This document shows, piece by piece, positions 19,539 to 30,454 of a stretch of DNA of 64,000 bases (position 1 is the first letter of the stretch; the number at the start of each line of letters is the position of its first letter). The stretch lies in contig NZ_BMNS01000008.1 of assembly GCF_014646675.1 (NCBI RefSeq), positions 128,910 to 192,909 on the forward strand, given 5' to 3'. The translations under genes were made by a program, and so were the position numbers. The notes under the pieces were generated by a model, which made no database searches, was not told where the DNA came from, and worked only from the letters and a program-made list of their open reading frames with translations. This DNA comes from Lutibacter litoralis. Lineage in GTDB: Bacteria; Bacteroidota; Bacteroidia; Flavobacteriales; Flavobacteriaceae.

Positions 19539-20804
19539 ATGGCCAGTATGAAAATTGAACAATTATATCAAATATTTATTCAAAAATATTTAGTAGATAC
19601 AGATACAAGGCGTATAAGAAAAGGAAGTCTCTTTTTTGCCCTAAAAGGTGATAATTTTAATGGAAATAAATTTGTTGAAGAAGCATTAAATAATGGTGCC
19701 TCATATGCTGTAATTGACGACGTTGCATATAATCAACCTAAAACGATACTTGTTAATAATGTTTTAGAAACGCTTCAAAAGTTAGCACAATACCATAGAA
19801 ATCAATTGAACATACCCATAATCGCACTTACAGGAAGCAATGGAAAAACCACTACAAAAGAACTTATAAATTGTATTTTATCTAAAAAATATAGAACTAC
19901 TGCAACCATAGGAAATTTAAACAATCATATAGGCGTTCCATTAACATTATTAGCAATACAACCAACTACTGAAATTGGAATTATTGAAATGGGTGCTAAC
20001 CACATAAAAGAAATTGACTTTTTATGTAATATTGCAAGACCTAACTTCGGGCTAATTACAAATTTTGGAAAAGCACATTTAGAAGGATTTGGAAGTGTTG
20101 AAGGCGTTATAAAAGGGAAATCTGAATTATATGATTTTTTAAGAGCTGCAAAAGAAGTTGCTTTTATAAATACAGATGACCCCATACAATTGAAACAATC
20201 ACAAGGTATTGAGACAATCACTTTTAATAACAACAAAATTAAATATCTTGCATCAAACCCTTTTGTAAAAATTAAGTTTAAAGATGTAATTATCCAAAGT
20301 AAATTAATAGGAAAATACAATTATAATAATATTGCAGCAGCTATTGCAATTGGAAATTATTTTAAGGTTTCTATAAATGACATTAAAGATGCCATTGAAA
20401 ATTATGAGCCTGATAACAATAGATCACAAATTATAAATAAAGGAAGTTTAAAACTAATTTTAGACGCTTATAATGCAAATCCAAGCAGTATGAAAGCAGC
20501 TTTGGAAAACTTTAGCGAGCTAAAAGATAAACATAAAATAGTTATTTTGGGAGATATGTTTGAATTGGGAAAAGATAGCATCAAAGAGCATCAAAAAGTT
20601 GCCGATTTTGCGAGCTCATTAAACTTTAACAAACTTATTTTAATAGGAAAAGCATTTTCTACAATAATTGTAAAAAATGCTTCAACTTATACTTGTTTTG
20701 AAGATTTTAAAACTTCAAATGAAAATTTAAATCTAAAAAATGCCACCTTACTAATTAAAGGATCTCGCGGAATGGCATTGGAAAGAATTTTAAACCTGCT
20801 CTAA
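19539..20804 (+). CDS. murF: UDP-N-acetylmuramoyl-tripeptide--D-alanyl-D-alanine ligase
   Basis: A 421-residue Mur ligase that adds D-Ala-D-Ala to the UDP-MurNAc-tripeptide in the cytoplasm. The P-loop ALTGSNGKTTTKE is near residue 97. Other Mur motifs are GNLNNHIGVPLTLL, EMGANHIKEI, FINTDDP, LDAYNANPSSMKAAL and ILGDMFELGKDS. Two in-frame ATG lie at 19539 and 19548; the second (MKIEQLYQ) is the more usual family start. The last 15 bases overlap the 3' end of the convergent sugar kinase gene. Confidence 0.95.
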   Translation: MASMKIEQLYQIFIQKYLVDTDTRRIRKGSLFFALKGDNFNGNKFVEEALNNGASYAVIDDVAYNQPKTILVNNVLETLQKLAQYHRNQLNIPIIALTGSNGKTTTKELINCILSKKYRTTATIGNLNNHIGVPLTLLAIQPTTEIGIIEMGANHIKEIDFLCNIARPNFGLITNFGKAHLEGFGSVEGVIKGKSELYDFLRAAKEVAFINTDDPIQLKQSQGIETITFNNNKIKYLASNPFVKIKFKDVIIQSKLIGKYNYNNIAAAIAIGNYFKVSINDIKDAIENYEPDNNRSQIINKGSLKLILDAYNANPSSMKAALENFSELKDKHKIVILGDMFELGKDSIKEHQKVADFASSLNFNKLILIGKAFSTIIVKNASTYTCFEDFKTSNENLNLKNATLLIKGSRGMALERILNLL

Positions 20805-21650
20805 TTTTAATTTCTCACGATGGTATTGAATTAAACCATCAATTGGTCTTCTTAAAATAGTTCCAAGTTTAACATCGTGTTTTTTTGCAACTTTTTCAAT
20901 AATATCTTTAGAGAAAAATGCAATTGAACCTACAAAATGTACAGGAACATCCTTTACTTCTTTGTAAGTTAATACTCTAGTCTTAAAGAAAACATTAATT
21001 CCCTTTTCAAGAACTTTGTTAGAATAGGCATTGCGTTCATTTCTAAAAATAAATTCTGCAAAATGCGCTAAATACGTATTTGGGTTTGTTTCTTTGTAGA
21101 CATTTCTTTTTATTACATCAGGATCTAAATCAAAATGACTTTCAAATTTCTTTGCACTTCTTTTTGGCATTCTCTTGTAAAAATAGTCGCGAATTAACCT
21201 TTTTCCAAAATAATTTCCACTTGCTTCATCCATTAAAATAAAGCCCAAAGAAGGAACTCCATTTATAACGTCTTTTCCATCGAAATAACTACTATTAGAT
21301 CCAGTTCCTAAAATACAGACAATTCCAGGTTCAGTTGTTACGGCATAAGTTGCCGCATACGTATCTTCTTTAACCTCAACTATCGCATTTATAAAAAATG
21401 ATTCAAATATTGATTTCAATAAAGCTGTTGGTTTTTTAGTACCACAACCAGCACCATAAAAATAAACATTTGTTATTTTCTCTTTATGAAATTGAAAATC
21501 TTCATTTTCTTCTATACGTGCTTGAAGTAATTCCCCTGGAAAAACTGCAGGATTTAATCCTGCAGTTCTTGTTTTAAGTATAATCTCTCCTTTATCGTCT
21601 AACAAAATCCAATCGGCTTTTGTTGAGCCTCCATCAGCTATTAGAATCAT
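20790..21650 (-). CDS. BadF/BadG/BcrA/BcrD-type ATPase, likely N-acetylglucosamine kinase
   Basis: A 286-residue member of the ASKHA sugar-kinase superfamily. The phosphate-1 loop is LIADGGSTKADWILLDD at the N-terminus, phosphate-2 is CILGTGSNSSYFDG, and an adenosine-type motif is VHFVGSIAFF. This group in Bacteroidota is usually annotated as N-acetylglucosamine kinase; the substrate is inferred. It lies 30 bp downstream of gap and overlaps the 3' end of murF by 15 bp. Confidence 0.8.
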   Translation of the reverse strand: MILIADGGSTKADWILLDDKGEIILKTRTAGLNPAVFPGELLQARIEENEDFQFHKEKITNVYFYGAGCGTKKPTALLKSIFESFFINAIVEVKEDTYAATYAVTTEPGIVCILGTGSNSSYFDGKDVINGVPSLGFILMDEASGNYFGKRLIRDYFYKRMPKRSAKKFESHFDLDPDVIKRNVYKETNPNTYLAHFAEFIFRNERNAYSNKVLEKGINVFFKTRVLTYKEVKDVPVHFVGSIAFFSKDIIEKVAKKHDVKLGTILRRPIDGLIQYHREKLKLEQV

Positions 21651-21680
21651 TCTTTTTTGAATTTAAACTATGAATATAAA

Positions 21681-22703
<1,023 letters not shown>

Positions 22704-22714
22704 TTAATCTCTAT

Positions 22715-23701
22715 TTATACTGAAGTTATTTCAGCTACTTTTAATAATTCTTTATCAATATCGTTGTTCATTTTAATGGCTTTATTAAGTCCAACTGTAG
22801 TTACTTGGTTATTTGTAACTCCGACCATAACACCAGATGATCTATCTAATAAATGCTCTACTGCCGCAACACCTAATCTACTCGCCAAAACTCTATCCGA
22901 GCAACTTGGCGCACCTCCACGTTGCATATGTCCTAAAACTGAAACTCTAATATCGTAGTCTGGGAAAATTTCCTTTATATGATCTCCTAACTCAAATACA
23001 TTTTTTCCAATTTTATCTCCTTCAGAAACAACAACAATACTTGAAGTTTTTCCTTTTTCTTTACTTGTTTTAAGAGAATCAACCAGCCTATCTAAGCCTA
23101 AATCTTTTTCTGGAATTAAGATTTCTTCAGCACCAGCTCCAATTCCTGTGTTTAAAGCAATAAAACCAGCATCGCGGCCCATCACTTCAATAAAAAATAA
23201 TCTATTATGTGAACTTGCCGTATCTCTAATTTTATCAATTACTTCAACTACGGTATTTAATGCTGTATCGTAACCGATAGTTCTATCAGTTCCGTAAATA
23301 TCATTATCTATAGTTCCAGGAATTCCTATAATTGGGAAATTATACTCTTGAATAAATTTTAAGCCTCCGGTAAAAGTACCGTCACCTCCAATAATTACAA
23401 GCGCTCCAACTCCTGCTTTTTTTAAATTTTTGTATGCTTTTTCTCTACCTTCTTCTGTTCTAAAATCTTGAGAACGGGCAGATTTTAATATAGTACCGCC
23501 TTTATTAATGATATTACTTACATGTCTAGCAGAAAGTTCTTTAAAATCTCCTTCAATCAATCCTTGATATCCTCTATAGACACCAATACAATCCACTCTG
23601 TAATATGTACATGCTCTAACAACTGCTCGTATAGCAGCATTCATCCCTGGAGCATCTCCTCCAGATGTTAAAACTGCTATCTTATTTATGGGTTCATTCA
23701 T
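22715..23701 (-). CDS. pfkA: ATP-dependent 6-phosphofructokinase
   Basis: A 328-residue bacterial PfkA. The ATP-binding LTSGGDAPGMNAAIRAVVR is at the N-terminus. GGDGTFTGG, GIPGTIDNDIYGTDRTIGYDTA with the catalytic Asp, and EVMGRDAGFIAL (substrate binding) are all intact, with GHMQRGGAPS further on. It phosphorylates fructose-6-phosphate in the cytoplasm. It heads the pfkA - gap - kinase run. Confidence 0.95.
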   Translation of the reverse strand: MNEPINKIAVLTSGGDAPGMNAAIRAVVRACTYYRVDCIGVYRGYQGLIEGDFKELSARHVSNIINKGGTILKSARSQDFRTEEGREKAYKNLKKAGVGALVIIGGDGTFTGGLKFIQEYNFPIIGIPGTIDNDIYGTDRTIGYDTALNTVVEVIDKIRDTASSHNRLFFIEVMGRDAGFIALNTGIGAGAEEILIPEKDLGLDRLVDSLKTSKEKGKTSSIVVVSEGDKIGKNVFELGDHIKEIFPDYDIRVSVLGHMQRGGAPSCSDRVLASRLGVAAVEHLLDRSSGVMVGVTNNQVTTVGLNKAIKMNNDIDKELLKVAEITSV

Positions 23702-23946
23702 AGGTTAAAATTAATTTACCAAAGGTACTTTGAAATAGGATTTTATCCTATAAAACCAATTGATTTTCACTAAAACGATTTCGTTATACACGGCTGTAAA
23801 TCAGCCCTTTTAATGTGTTTTTATGAAAACTTTAGAAATCTTGTTTTCAGACATTTAAAGCAAAAATAATTAAAATTAATTTGATAGGATGTTCGTTTTA
23901 AAATTATTTTTTTTGAAGTAAAATTATAACAGCTAAAAAAGTATTG

Positions 23947-23975
23947 AAGCCCGTCATGCTGATTTGACTAAGTAA
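23947..23975. repeat. Degenerate copy of an intergenic hairpin-type element
   Basis: CCCGTCATGCTGATTTGACT in the gap after the barrel gene resembles one arm of the CGTCATGCTGAA...TTCAGCAT element seen complete at 28527-28547. The second arm is not recognisable here. The rest of the 280-bp gap (23702-23981) is AT-rich and shows no ORF. Confidence 0.35.
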
Positions 23976-23981
23976 TTGAAT

Positions 23982-26627
23982 TTAAAAAGTGAATTTAATA
24001 CTTGTAACTATTTGAGAAGGTCTAAGTTTATAACTACTTTCTACATATGAAAATTCATTGCTATAAACATTTATAAATTCTTTTGTATTTAAAACATTGT
24101 TCCAACTTAAATTTAAATCAATATTTGATTGTTTAAACGTATATTGATAACTAAAATTTAAAAAATAATTAGAAGCATTTTCTTCTGAAAGAGAATTACT
24201 GTAATATTCATTAGTACACTTTAAATATTGATTATCGGTTAAGTAAAAGAATAAATTTAAAGCCTGCTTATTCGTTGTAACTTGTTGTAATTTAATTTTA
24301 TCAAAAGATGATTTATAAATTGAAATAGTACCAATATATTGTGAACTTAACCAACTAAAAATTTCTGCATCTAAATTTGCATTTAATTGAATATTGTTAT
24401 TTTCTACATTAGTGTACGTGTTATTAAGAAGCTGTTTTTGATTTGATTGATTGTATCTCGCATTTAGTTTGATTGTAGTTTTAATTTTTTTAAAATATTT
24501 ACTACCCCCTAAGCTGTAATTATTATAATTTATAAAATTATCACTTTCAATTGCCTCCAAAATAACTGCACCGTTTTCATCTATTTCATTTTTATAAAGC
24601 AAGTTATTTTTAGTACGAGAAAAAGAATATGCTCCTTTAATAAAAATCTGTTTTATAGGATTCCTATAGGATATAGTTCCACTATATATCTGATTAACTT
24701 GTTGTGAAATTGGAGCATTGTAGTGATTTAAATTCCTATAATTAGTTAACACAAAACCAGAATATAAACGTCGCACATTACCATAATTATAGTTTAATCC
24801 AGCAGCAATACTAGTTTCCCAAAAAGCAGTTAGTTTCTTTTGTAAATAGAAATTGGGTTCAAAAACAAATCTATTTAAAGCTCTGTTATTTGAATAATTT
24901 TCATCTTCTAATTTAAGATGTATCATTGAAATTGGCATTTTTAATCTCAACTTCCAAAATTCATCCTTGCTTTTAAATTGTATTACATTCTCGAAATAAC
25001 CTTTTGAAGCTGTAAAATCGAGTCGATTTATAAAATCCGGACTTATATTTTGCTGATTTTCAGACATTACTAAATCGCTATTTAATTGTTGGTTTTGAAT
25101 AGAAAACCCGATTTTTGATGCCATTGTAAATTGTTTTAATGCCTTTGTTAAACTTGCTGAATTATCGGCAAATAAACGAATAGATTCTAATAATTGATTA
25201 ATTTTTGGATATGGCTTTCCATTATTTAATAGATTTAAAAATTGCCCTGGTATCACTTCTAAATCTTGATTGGTATTTGTGTAGCCAATATTAGATTGAA
25301 AATCTACAAGTTGCTTACCAAGAGTTGTAATTAGTTGTAATTTATTACGAACCGCTATAAACGGATTGCTTAAATTTTGTTCTAAACTCGCATCTGTTAG
25401 TTGTGTTACACCTTTTTGAGAATCCCAATATTTGTTAACTTCAAAATTATTTTTAATATAATTATTTTTAGTATTCTTTTCAACTATTAATTTACTTTGA
25501 AGGTTGCTAGTAAATAGCTTATTCTGATTATTTTCTAACAAATTAATGGTATCGGTAGGTGTAAAAAAACGGGTATTAGAACTTCCACTTTGCTTTTGAA
25601 AATCATTTAAATAAGAAACATTTAGTTTTAGAATAACATCCTTTTTAATTTGTTGTAAGGCATTTACAGAAGCTAAATGTACATTATTATCTAACCAAAG
25701 TTCTTGAAGAAATGGTGGTTTAGAAAGTCGGGTAAGACCTAACCAATTTGTTTTTTCAATACTGGCATTATTGTCTGAGTTTTCACTTGAAAAATTATGA
25801 ATTTGACGTGAAATATCTGTACCTGTATCATTACTCTGATAGGTAACTATGGCTTGGCGCTTTTTAGAAAACAACATTGGCGTAAATTTAGCCTTCCAAA
25901 GTAGCGGTGAAAATCCAACTCCAAGCTCTGCATTTCCACTAATTGTTAGTTTTTTTTTCAATTTAATATTTAGGGAAGATCGCTCTGAAAAAACCAAGCT
26001 ATCAAGAATTTTTATTGGTTGGTGGTTTTCCAATATTTGTACTTTAGACACATCATCTGCAGAAATATTTTCGTTAGCCAAATTATAACGTCCTTCCATT
26101 AAATCCAAACCTTCTATATAATATTTCTGAATAGGTTTTCCTTGATATAATATTACTCCACTAGGCATAATTTCTATACCAGGCATTTTTTTTATCACAT
26201 CAGCAATTACACGATCTTTTTGATCTTTAAAAGCAGCTACTGAAAAACTTATTGTATCTCCGTGTTGTTGAATAATTTTAGCTTCTACAAATACTTCTTT
26301 TAAATTTTCCGTTGAAGGAACTAAATGGATCTCAATTTGTTGCTTTTTATTATATATGTTTTTAATCCAAGTTGTATAACCTAGGTAAGAGACTTTTAAA
26401 ATTAATGAACTAGATATATCATTTACGTTGGTTTCAAACTCCCCAAGTGAGTTTGAAATATCATATGCCAATATAGACGAACTGGTATTATTACTTATAA
26501 TTATAGTTGCGCCACTTAAAGCTTGTCCTTTTTCATCATTTACTATTCCAGTTATTATTGATTGGGAATAGCTTTTAAAAAAAGTCAGAAAAAATAACAA
26601 AAGAATATAAGTATTAGAAGCCCTCAT
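23982..26627 (-). CDS. Outer-membrane TonB-dependent-receptor-like protein with carboxypeptidase-like domain
   Basis: An 881-residue protein with a signal peptide ending at SYSQ (about 22). A CarboxypepD_reg-like domain follows (about 24-110, ITGIVNDEKGQALSGATI and VSYLGYTTW). A short plug-like region (IADVIKKMPGIEIMPSGVILYQGKPIQKYYIEGLDL, split) comes before a long barrel ending in ITSIKFTF. The plug lacks the usual IRGG loop, and a canonical TonB box is not obvious. It begins 1 bp after the stop of a GLPGLI-family gene. This pairing of GLPGLI proteins with such barrels is common in Bacteroidota, and the cargo is unknown. Confidence 0.75.
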   Translation of the reverse strand: MRASNTYILLLFFLTFFKSYSQSIITGIVNDEKGQALSGATIIISNNTSSSILAYDISNSLGEFETNVNDISSSLILKVSYLGYTTWIKNIYNKKQQIEIHLVPSTENLKEVFVEAKIIQQHGDTISFSVAAFKDQKDRVIADVIKKMPGIEIMPSGVILYQGKPIQKYYIEGLDLMEGRYNLANENISADDVSKVQILENHQPIKILDSLVFSERSSLNIKLKKKLTISGNAELGVGFSPLLWKAKFTPMLFSKKRQAIVTYQSNDTGTDISRQIHNFSSENSDNNASIEKTNWLGLTRLSKPPFLQELWLDNNVHLASVNALQQIKKDVILKLNVSYLNDFQKQSGSSNTRFFTPTDTINLLENNQNKLFTSNLQSKLIVEKNTKNNYIKNNFEVNKYWDSQKGVTQLTDASLEQNLSNPFIAVRNKLQLITTLGKQLVDFQSNIGYTNTNQDLEVIPGQFLNLLNNGKPYPKINQLLESIRLFADNSASLTKALKQFTMASKIGFSIQNQQLNSDLVMSENQQNISPDFINRLDFTASKGYFENVIQFKSKDEFWKLRLKMPISMIHLKLEDENYSNNRALNRFVFEPNFYLQKKLTAFWETSIAAGLNYNYGNVRRLYSGFVLTNYRNLNHYNAPISQQVNQIYSGTISYRNPIKQIFIKGAYSFSRTKNNLLYKNEIDENGAVILEAIESDNFINYNNYSLGGSKYFKKIKTTIKLNARYNQSNQKQLLNNTYTNVENNNIQLNANLDAEIFSWLSSQYIGTISIYKSSFDKIKLQQVTTNKQALNLFFYLTDNQYLKCTNEYYSNSLSEENASNYFLNFSYQYTFKQSNIDLNLSWNNVLNTKEFINVYSNEFSYVESSYKLRPSQIVTSIKFTF

Positions 26628-26628
26628 A

Positions 26629-27432
26629 TTATTTTAGTTCGATAGGGTTATTTTCTTTTTTCAACATTTCTGTGAATAATTCCACGTATTTTTTATCAAT
26701 TTCTGGAGAACTTTTTACATTGGGATTATTAGCATATTTAAAAGGATCTCTTCGATATCTGTACCAGAGATCTAGCAATTCTTTCTTTTCAGTTTTTACA
26801 TATTGTTTCAGATTAATTTTAAATGCAAGTTTTGGAGATTTTTTTTCGAGTCCAATAAACTCAAATACATAATCATTAGCTGTATCGGAAATTTCTAGAA
26901 TTAATCCAGGTAGTCCATTAAATTTATAAGGTCCTTCAGCGATAGGAATTTCAGGACTGAACCAAGCTATATAATTTCTACCAGCAAATGAAGTAGTGGC
27001 TTTTTGAACATTGTAGCCTTTAATAAGTTTTGTTTCTTCTAAAATATTCCACTTAAACAAGTTTTTATCTTGTATATAATAAAATCGATCTTGCATTTTT
27101 GGAATTTGTAATGTGTAATACAAATTATTAGTTCTATTATCTTTTAAAATTTCATAATGAAATTTGGTTAGTACTGACCTAGAAGTATACCCAGTATTTC
27201 CTCGAACTACGATTGGATTCGCCAATGTTTTTGCTCGACTTGAAAATATGGAAAGGTTATCACCAAAATAGAGAATCATAAGTTCTGATGTTGGTTTGTC
27301 TAAACTTGTAGAATCTAACTTATAAGTTAAATTATAAGTGATTTTGTAATTGAAATCATCTTTCAATTTGTTTTGTGAAAAACCAATAAAATATATTGAT
27401 AAAGAGAATAAAAATAAATAATGAGTTTTCAT
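26629..27432 (-). CDS. GLPGLI family protein (copy 2)
   Basis: A 267-residue exported protein with a signal peptide ending at GFSQ (about 19). The name-giving motif is in PYKFNGLPGLILEI (about residues 165-178), preceded by KATTSFAGRNYIAWFSPEIPIAEG. The family (TIGR01200) is found almost only in Bacteroidota and its function is unknown. It is a close paralogue of the gene upstream, sharing long identical blocks such as LKDDFNYKITYNLTYK and FEFIGLEKKSPKL. The downstream barrel gene starts 1 bp after its stop. Confidence 0.88.
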   Translation of the reverse strand: MKTHYLFLFSLSIYFIGFSQNKLKDDFNYKITYNLTYKLDSTSLDKPTSELMILYFGDNLSIFSSRAKTLANPIVVRGNTGYTSRSVLTKFHYEILKDNRTNNLYYTLQIPKMQDRFYYIQDKNLFKWNILEETKLIKGYNVQKATTSFAGRNYIAWFSPEIPIAEGPYKFNGLPGLILEISDTANDYVFEFIGLEKKSPKLAFKINLKQYVKTEKKELLDLWYRYRRDPFKYANNPNVKSSPEIDKKYVELFTEMLKKENNPIELK

Positions 27433-27550
27433 AGCTTCTTTTTTAATTGTTAATATAACATCAAATTTTGTTCCATAAGCTAATTCTATTTGTTATAAAA
27501 TCCGTTAAAAACATATGCACTTATTGCATTGCTTTATTTTAATGTATATG

Positions 27551-28348
27551 TTATTTTAGCTCTAAAGGATTGTTTTCTTTTTTTAGCATTGTCGCACGTG
27601 CTTTTATGTACTTTTTATAGATCTCTGGATCCATACTTATATTTGGATTATTTACATAAGATAATGGGTCACGTCGGTATCTATAATTAATTTCTAACAA
27701 TTCTCCTTTTTCTGTTTTTACATATTGTTTCAGATTGATTTTAAATGGAAGTTTAGGAGATTTTTTTTCAAGTCCAATAAACTCAAATACATACTCATTA
27801 TCTGTATCTGAATTTTCTAGAATTAGACCAGGAAGTCCACTAAATTTGTAGGGACCTTCTGCAATTGGGATTTCAGGACTGAACCATGCTATGTAATCTC
27901 TTCCAGCAAACGAAGTTGTGGCTTTTTGAACTTTGTATCCTTTAATTTGTTTTATTTCTTCTAAAATATTCCAATTAAACAAGTTTTTTTCTTGAATGTA
28001 ATAAAACCTATCGTATGCAATTTGCAATATATAATACAATTTATTGGTATGATTATCCTTAAGTATTTCATATTGAAAATCAGTTAGAGCCTCTCTAGAG
28101 GTATGCCCACTATTACCTTTTATTACATATGAATGCTTTAAGGATTTTGCCCTACTTGAAAACTTAGAAAATTTTTCACCAATATAAAGTACCATATTTT
28201 CTGATTTTGGTTTTTCTAAACTTGTAGAATCAATCTTGTAGGTTAGGTTATAAGTAATTTTGTAATTGAAATCATCTTTTAATTTGCTTTGTGAAAAACC
28301 GATAAAATGGATTGAGATTGTGAATAGAAGTAGGTAAAGAGTTTTCAT
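27551..28348 (-). CDS. GLPGLI family protein (copy 1)
   Basis: A 265-residue exported protein with signal peptide to GFSQ and the motif PYKFSGLPGLILEN. It aligns over its full length with the next gene, clearly the product of a tandem duplication, and differs most in the surface segment around residues 50-110 and the C-terminal 30 residues. Function is unknown. A 118-bp AT-rich spacer separates the two copies. It is the first gene of a probable three-gene unit with the barrel protein at the end. Confidence 0.88.
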   Translation of the reverse strand: MKTLYLLLFTISIHFIGFSQSKLKDDFNYKITYNLTYKIDSTSLEKPKSENMVLYIGEKFSKFSSRAKSLKHSYVIKGNSGHTSREALTDFQYEILKDNHTNKLYYILQIAYDRFYYIQEKNLFNWNILEEIKQIKGYKVQKATTSFAGRDYIAWFSPEIPIAEGPYKFSGLPGLILENSDTDNEYVFEFIGLEKKSPKLPFKINLKQYVKTEKGELLEINYRYRRDPLSYVNNPNISMDPEIYKKYIKARATMLKKENNPLELK

Positions 28349-28445
28349 AGATGTTTTTTTAGATAAAGTAAATTAATCATCAAATATTATTCCATAACAT
28401 ACTATTAAGTTATGAATTTTAAATAGTAAAATCCTCGTCAATCTA

Positions 28446-28556
28446 AACTTAGAATCCGCTCAACAAAAGTTATTGAGCAGAGTCTAAATACAATTTCTAA
28501 TAATAAGTAATTATCAGTATGATGAGATGCTGAAACAAGTTCAGCATGGCGGGTTG
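28446..28556. repeat. Two intergenic hairpin elements
   Basis: GCTCAA (28458-28463) pairs with TTGAGC (28473-28478) inside GAATCCGCTCAAC...GAGCAGAGTCT. ATGCTGAA (28527-28534) pairs with TTCAGCAT (28540-28547) with a 5-nt loop, inside GATGAGATGCTGAAACAAG and TTCAGCATGGCGGG. Both have the look of the small dispersed palindromes common in Flavobacteria. They lie between the GLPGLI unit and the 3' end of the glucan operon, and the second may also act as a terminator. Confidence 0.5.
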
Positions 28557-28569
28557 AGAGATTCCAAAA

Positions 28570-30447
28570 CTAATCTATAACCTTAAAAATAAATGAATTT
28601 AATGTATCTAATTTAATGTTAGTTGTACCAATGCCGTTTTCAATAATTAAATTGGTTTTTGTTGTATTGTATAATTGATCTTCTAATACATAAGAACCAT
28701 CTTCTAAATTCCATTTTTTAATTATTTCTGAAGGAATCTGAAGATCCAGATCGTAATTTACTAAATCATCAAAATTTGATATAATTATAAGTTTTTCATT
28801 TTTAGACCAACGTACAAAAGAAAATATTTTACGTGTATAATTATCTAAATTTTCTCGATTATAGTGGTGAATTTCGGCATAATTTCCCATTAATGCTTTA
28901 CTTTTTATAGTAAAGTTTAAAAGTCGCTTATAAAAATCTCTTAAATCTTTTTCTTCTGAAGTAGATTTTTGACCATCAAATTTACCATCATTCATCCAAC
29001 GTTGATGCGTTGGCACGCCGACATAATCAAAAATTGAAGTTCTGGTTGGTGAACCAAACCCTGCATTTTCTGCTCCAGGCTCTCCTAATTCTTGTCCAAA
29101 ATAGATCATTGTAGGAGAAGTGCTAATAGTTGCTGAAACAACCATTGCTGGCTTTCCTTTTTCTGCTGAACCAGCAAAAGCTGGACTTGCAATTCGTTGC
29201 TCGTCATGGTTTTCTAAAAAGTGCAACATATTATGCTCTATATCTGCTTTATAGTCTTGAATTCCAGCAATATGATCTGTAAAACCGTGACCTTGCATAA
29301 TGTTTTTTATGGTATCATATAAAGCAACCTTATCATATAAATAATCCATTTTACCACTGTGAATATAACTTCTATACATATCTGGATTATATACTTCTGC
29401 CAATAAAAAAGCATCAGGATTTACCATTTTAATAGCTGAATTCATATAACTCCAAAATTCTACAGGTACCATTTCTGCCATATCATATCTAAAACCATCG
29501 ACACCTTTTTTAGTCCAATACAATGCAATATCTTTAAATTTCACCCATGAACTTGGTACTGTTTTGTCTTGCCAAAAATCAAAATGAGCTTTGTAATCTT
29601 TTGTATCAAAACCTTCTGGTAATTCGTTAAAATCTTTTTTCCCTTCCGGACTAACTCCGTAATTAATTTTTACAGTTTCATACCAATCATTTACATCTGG
29701 ACGTGATGCACGTGAACCATTACCAGTCCATTTTGCAGGATTCTCATCAAATTCACCGTCAGCTAAGGGATGGTTTTCTCCACCTAAAGGTAAATATCCA
29801 TCTCTCCATTCTGGTACTTGAAAAGCTTCTCCTGGATTGTAATAAAAATTATTATTTACATCATAAACAACATTCTTATTATCTGTCGCTCCAAAATCCT
29901 CTACACCATCTGGGTTTGTTTTTCCTTCATAATTGCGAGCTACGTGATTTGGAACAATATCAATTAAAACTTTCATTCCGTTTTTATGAGTTCTTTCAAC
30001 CAGCGCTTCAAATTCTTCCAGTCTATTTTCAACATTTACCGCTAAATCAGGATTTACATTGTAATAATCTTTTACAGCATACGGCGAACCGGCACGACCT
30101 TTTACAACATCAGGATCATCATTTGAAATTCCATACTTGGTATAATCTCCAATTACATCATGGTGAGGAACCCCTGTGTACCAAATATATGTGACACCTA
30201 AATCTTTAATTTCTTCAAGTGCTTTGTCTGTAAAGTCGTTAAATTTTCCAACGCCATTTTCTTCAATTGTCCCCCAAGGTTTGTTAGTTGTATTTGTATT
30301 TCCAAACAAACGTGTAAAAACCTGATAAACAACATCCTTATGTGCTTTATTTTCGTTCATAATCGTTTTCGATTCTTTTTTTTCTTCATTACAAGCCGTA
30401 AAAATAACAATTAGACTTGCAAAAACACCTATAACCGTTTTTTTCAT
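28570..30447 (-). CDS. GH13 alpha-amylase family lipoprotein
   Basis: A 625-residue glycoside hydrolase with a lipobox at FTAC (Cys19). The GH13 barrel carries the conserved regions DIVPNHV (I), GVDGFRYDMAEM with the nucleophile Asp (II), LLAEVYNP with the acid Glu (III) and LENHDEQRI with the transition-state Asp (IV). So it should cleave alpha-1,4 or alpha-1,6 glucans. A beta-sandwich C-domain follows from about residue 530. It starts 7 bp after the GH97 stop and is the last gene of the minus-strand arm. Acidic residues follow the lipid-attached Cys (CNEEKKE), which could indicate surface exposure; this is inference. Confidence 0.88.
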   Translation of the reverse strand: MKKTVIGVFASLIVIFTACNEEKKESKTIMNENKAHKDVVYQVFTRLFGNTNTTNKPWGTIEENGVGKFNDFTDKALEEIKDLGVTYIWYTGVPHHDVIGDYTKYGISNDDPDVVKGRAGSPYAVKDYYNVNPDLAVNVENRLEEFEALVERTHKNGMKVLIDIVPNHVARNYEGKTNPDGVEDFGATDNKNVVYDVNNNFYYNPGEAFQVPEWRDGYLPLGGENHPLADGEFDENPAKWTGNGSRASRPDVNDWYETVKINYGVSPEGKKDFNELPEGFDTKDYKAHFDFWQDKTVPSSWVKFKDIALYWTKKGVDGFRYDMAEMVPVEFWSYMNSAIKMVNPDAFLLAEVYNPDMYRSYIHSGKMDYLYDKVALYDTIKNIMQGHGFTDHIAGIQDYKADIEHNMLHFLENHDEQRIASPAFAGSAEKGKPAMVVSATISTSPTMIYFGQELGEPGAENAGFGSPTRTSIFDYVGVPTHQRWMNDGKFDGQKSTSEEKDLRDFYKRLLNFTIKSKALMGNYAEIHHYNRENLDNYTRKIFSFVRWSKNEKLIIISNFDDLVNYDLDLQIPSEIIKKWNLEDGSYVLEDQLYNTTKTNLIIENGIGTTNIKLDTLNSFIFKVID

Positions 30448-30454
30448 TTTTTAT

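Noticed and set aside
23720-23727. TACCTTTG on the minus strand as the pfkA promoter -7 element
   Set aside because: The nearest TTG is 29 bp away, beyond the usual 17-23 bp spacing, and the leader would be only about 12 nt.
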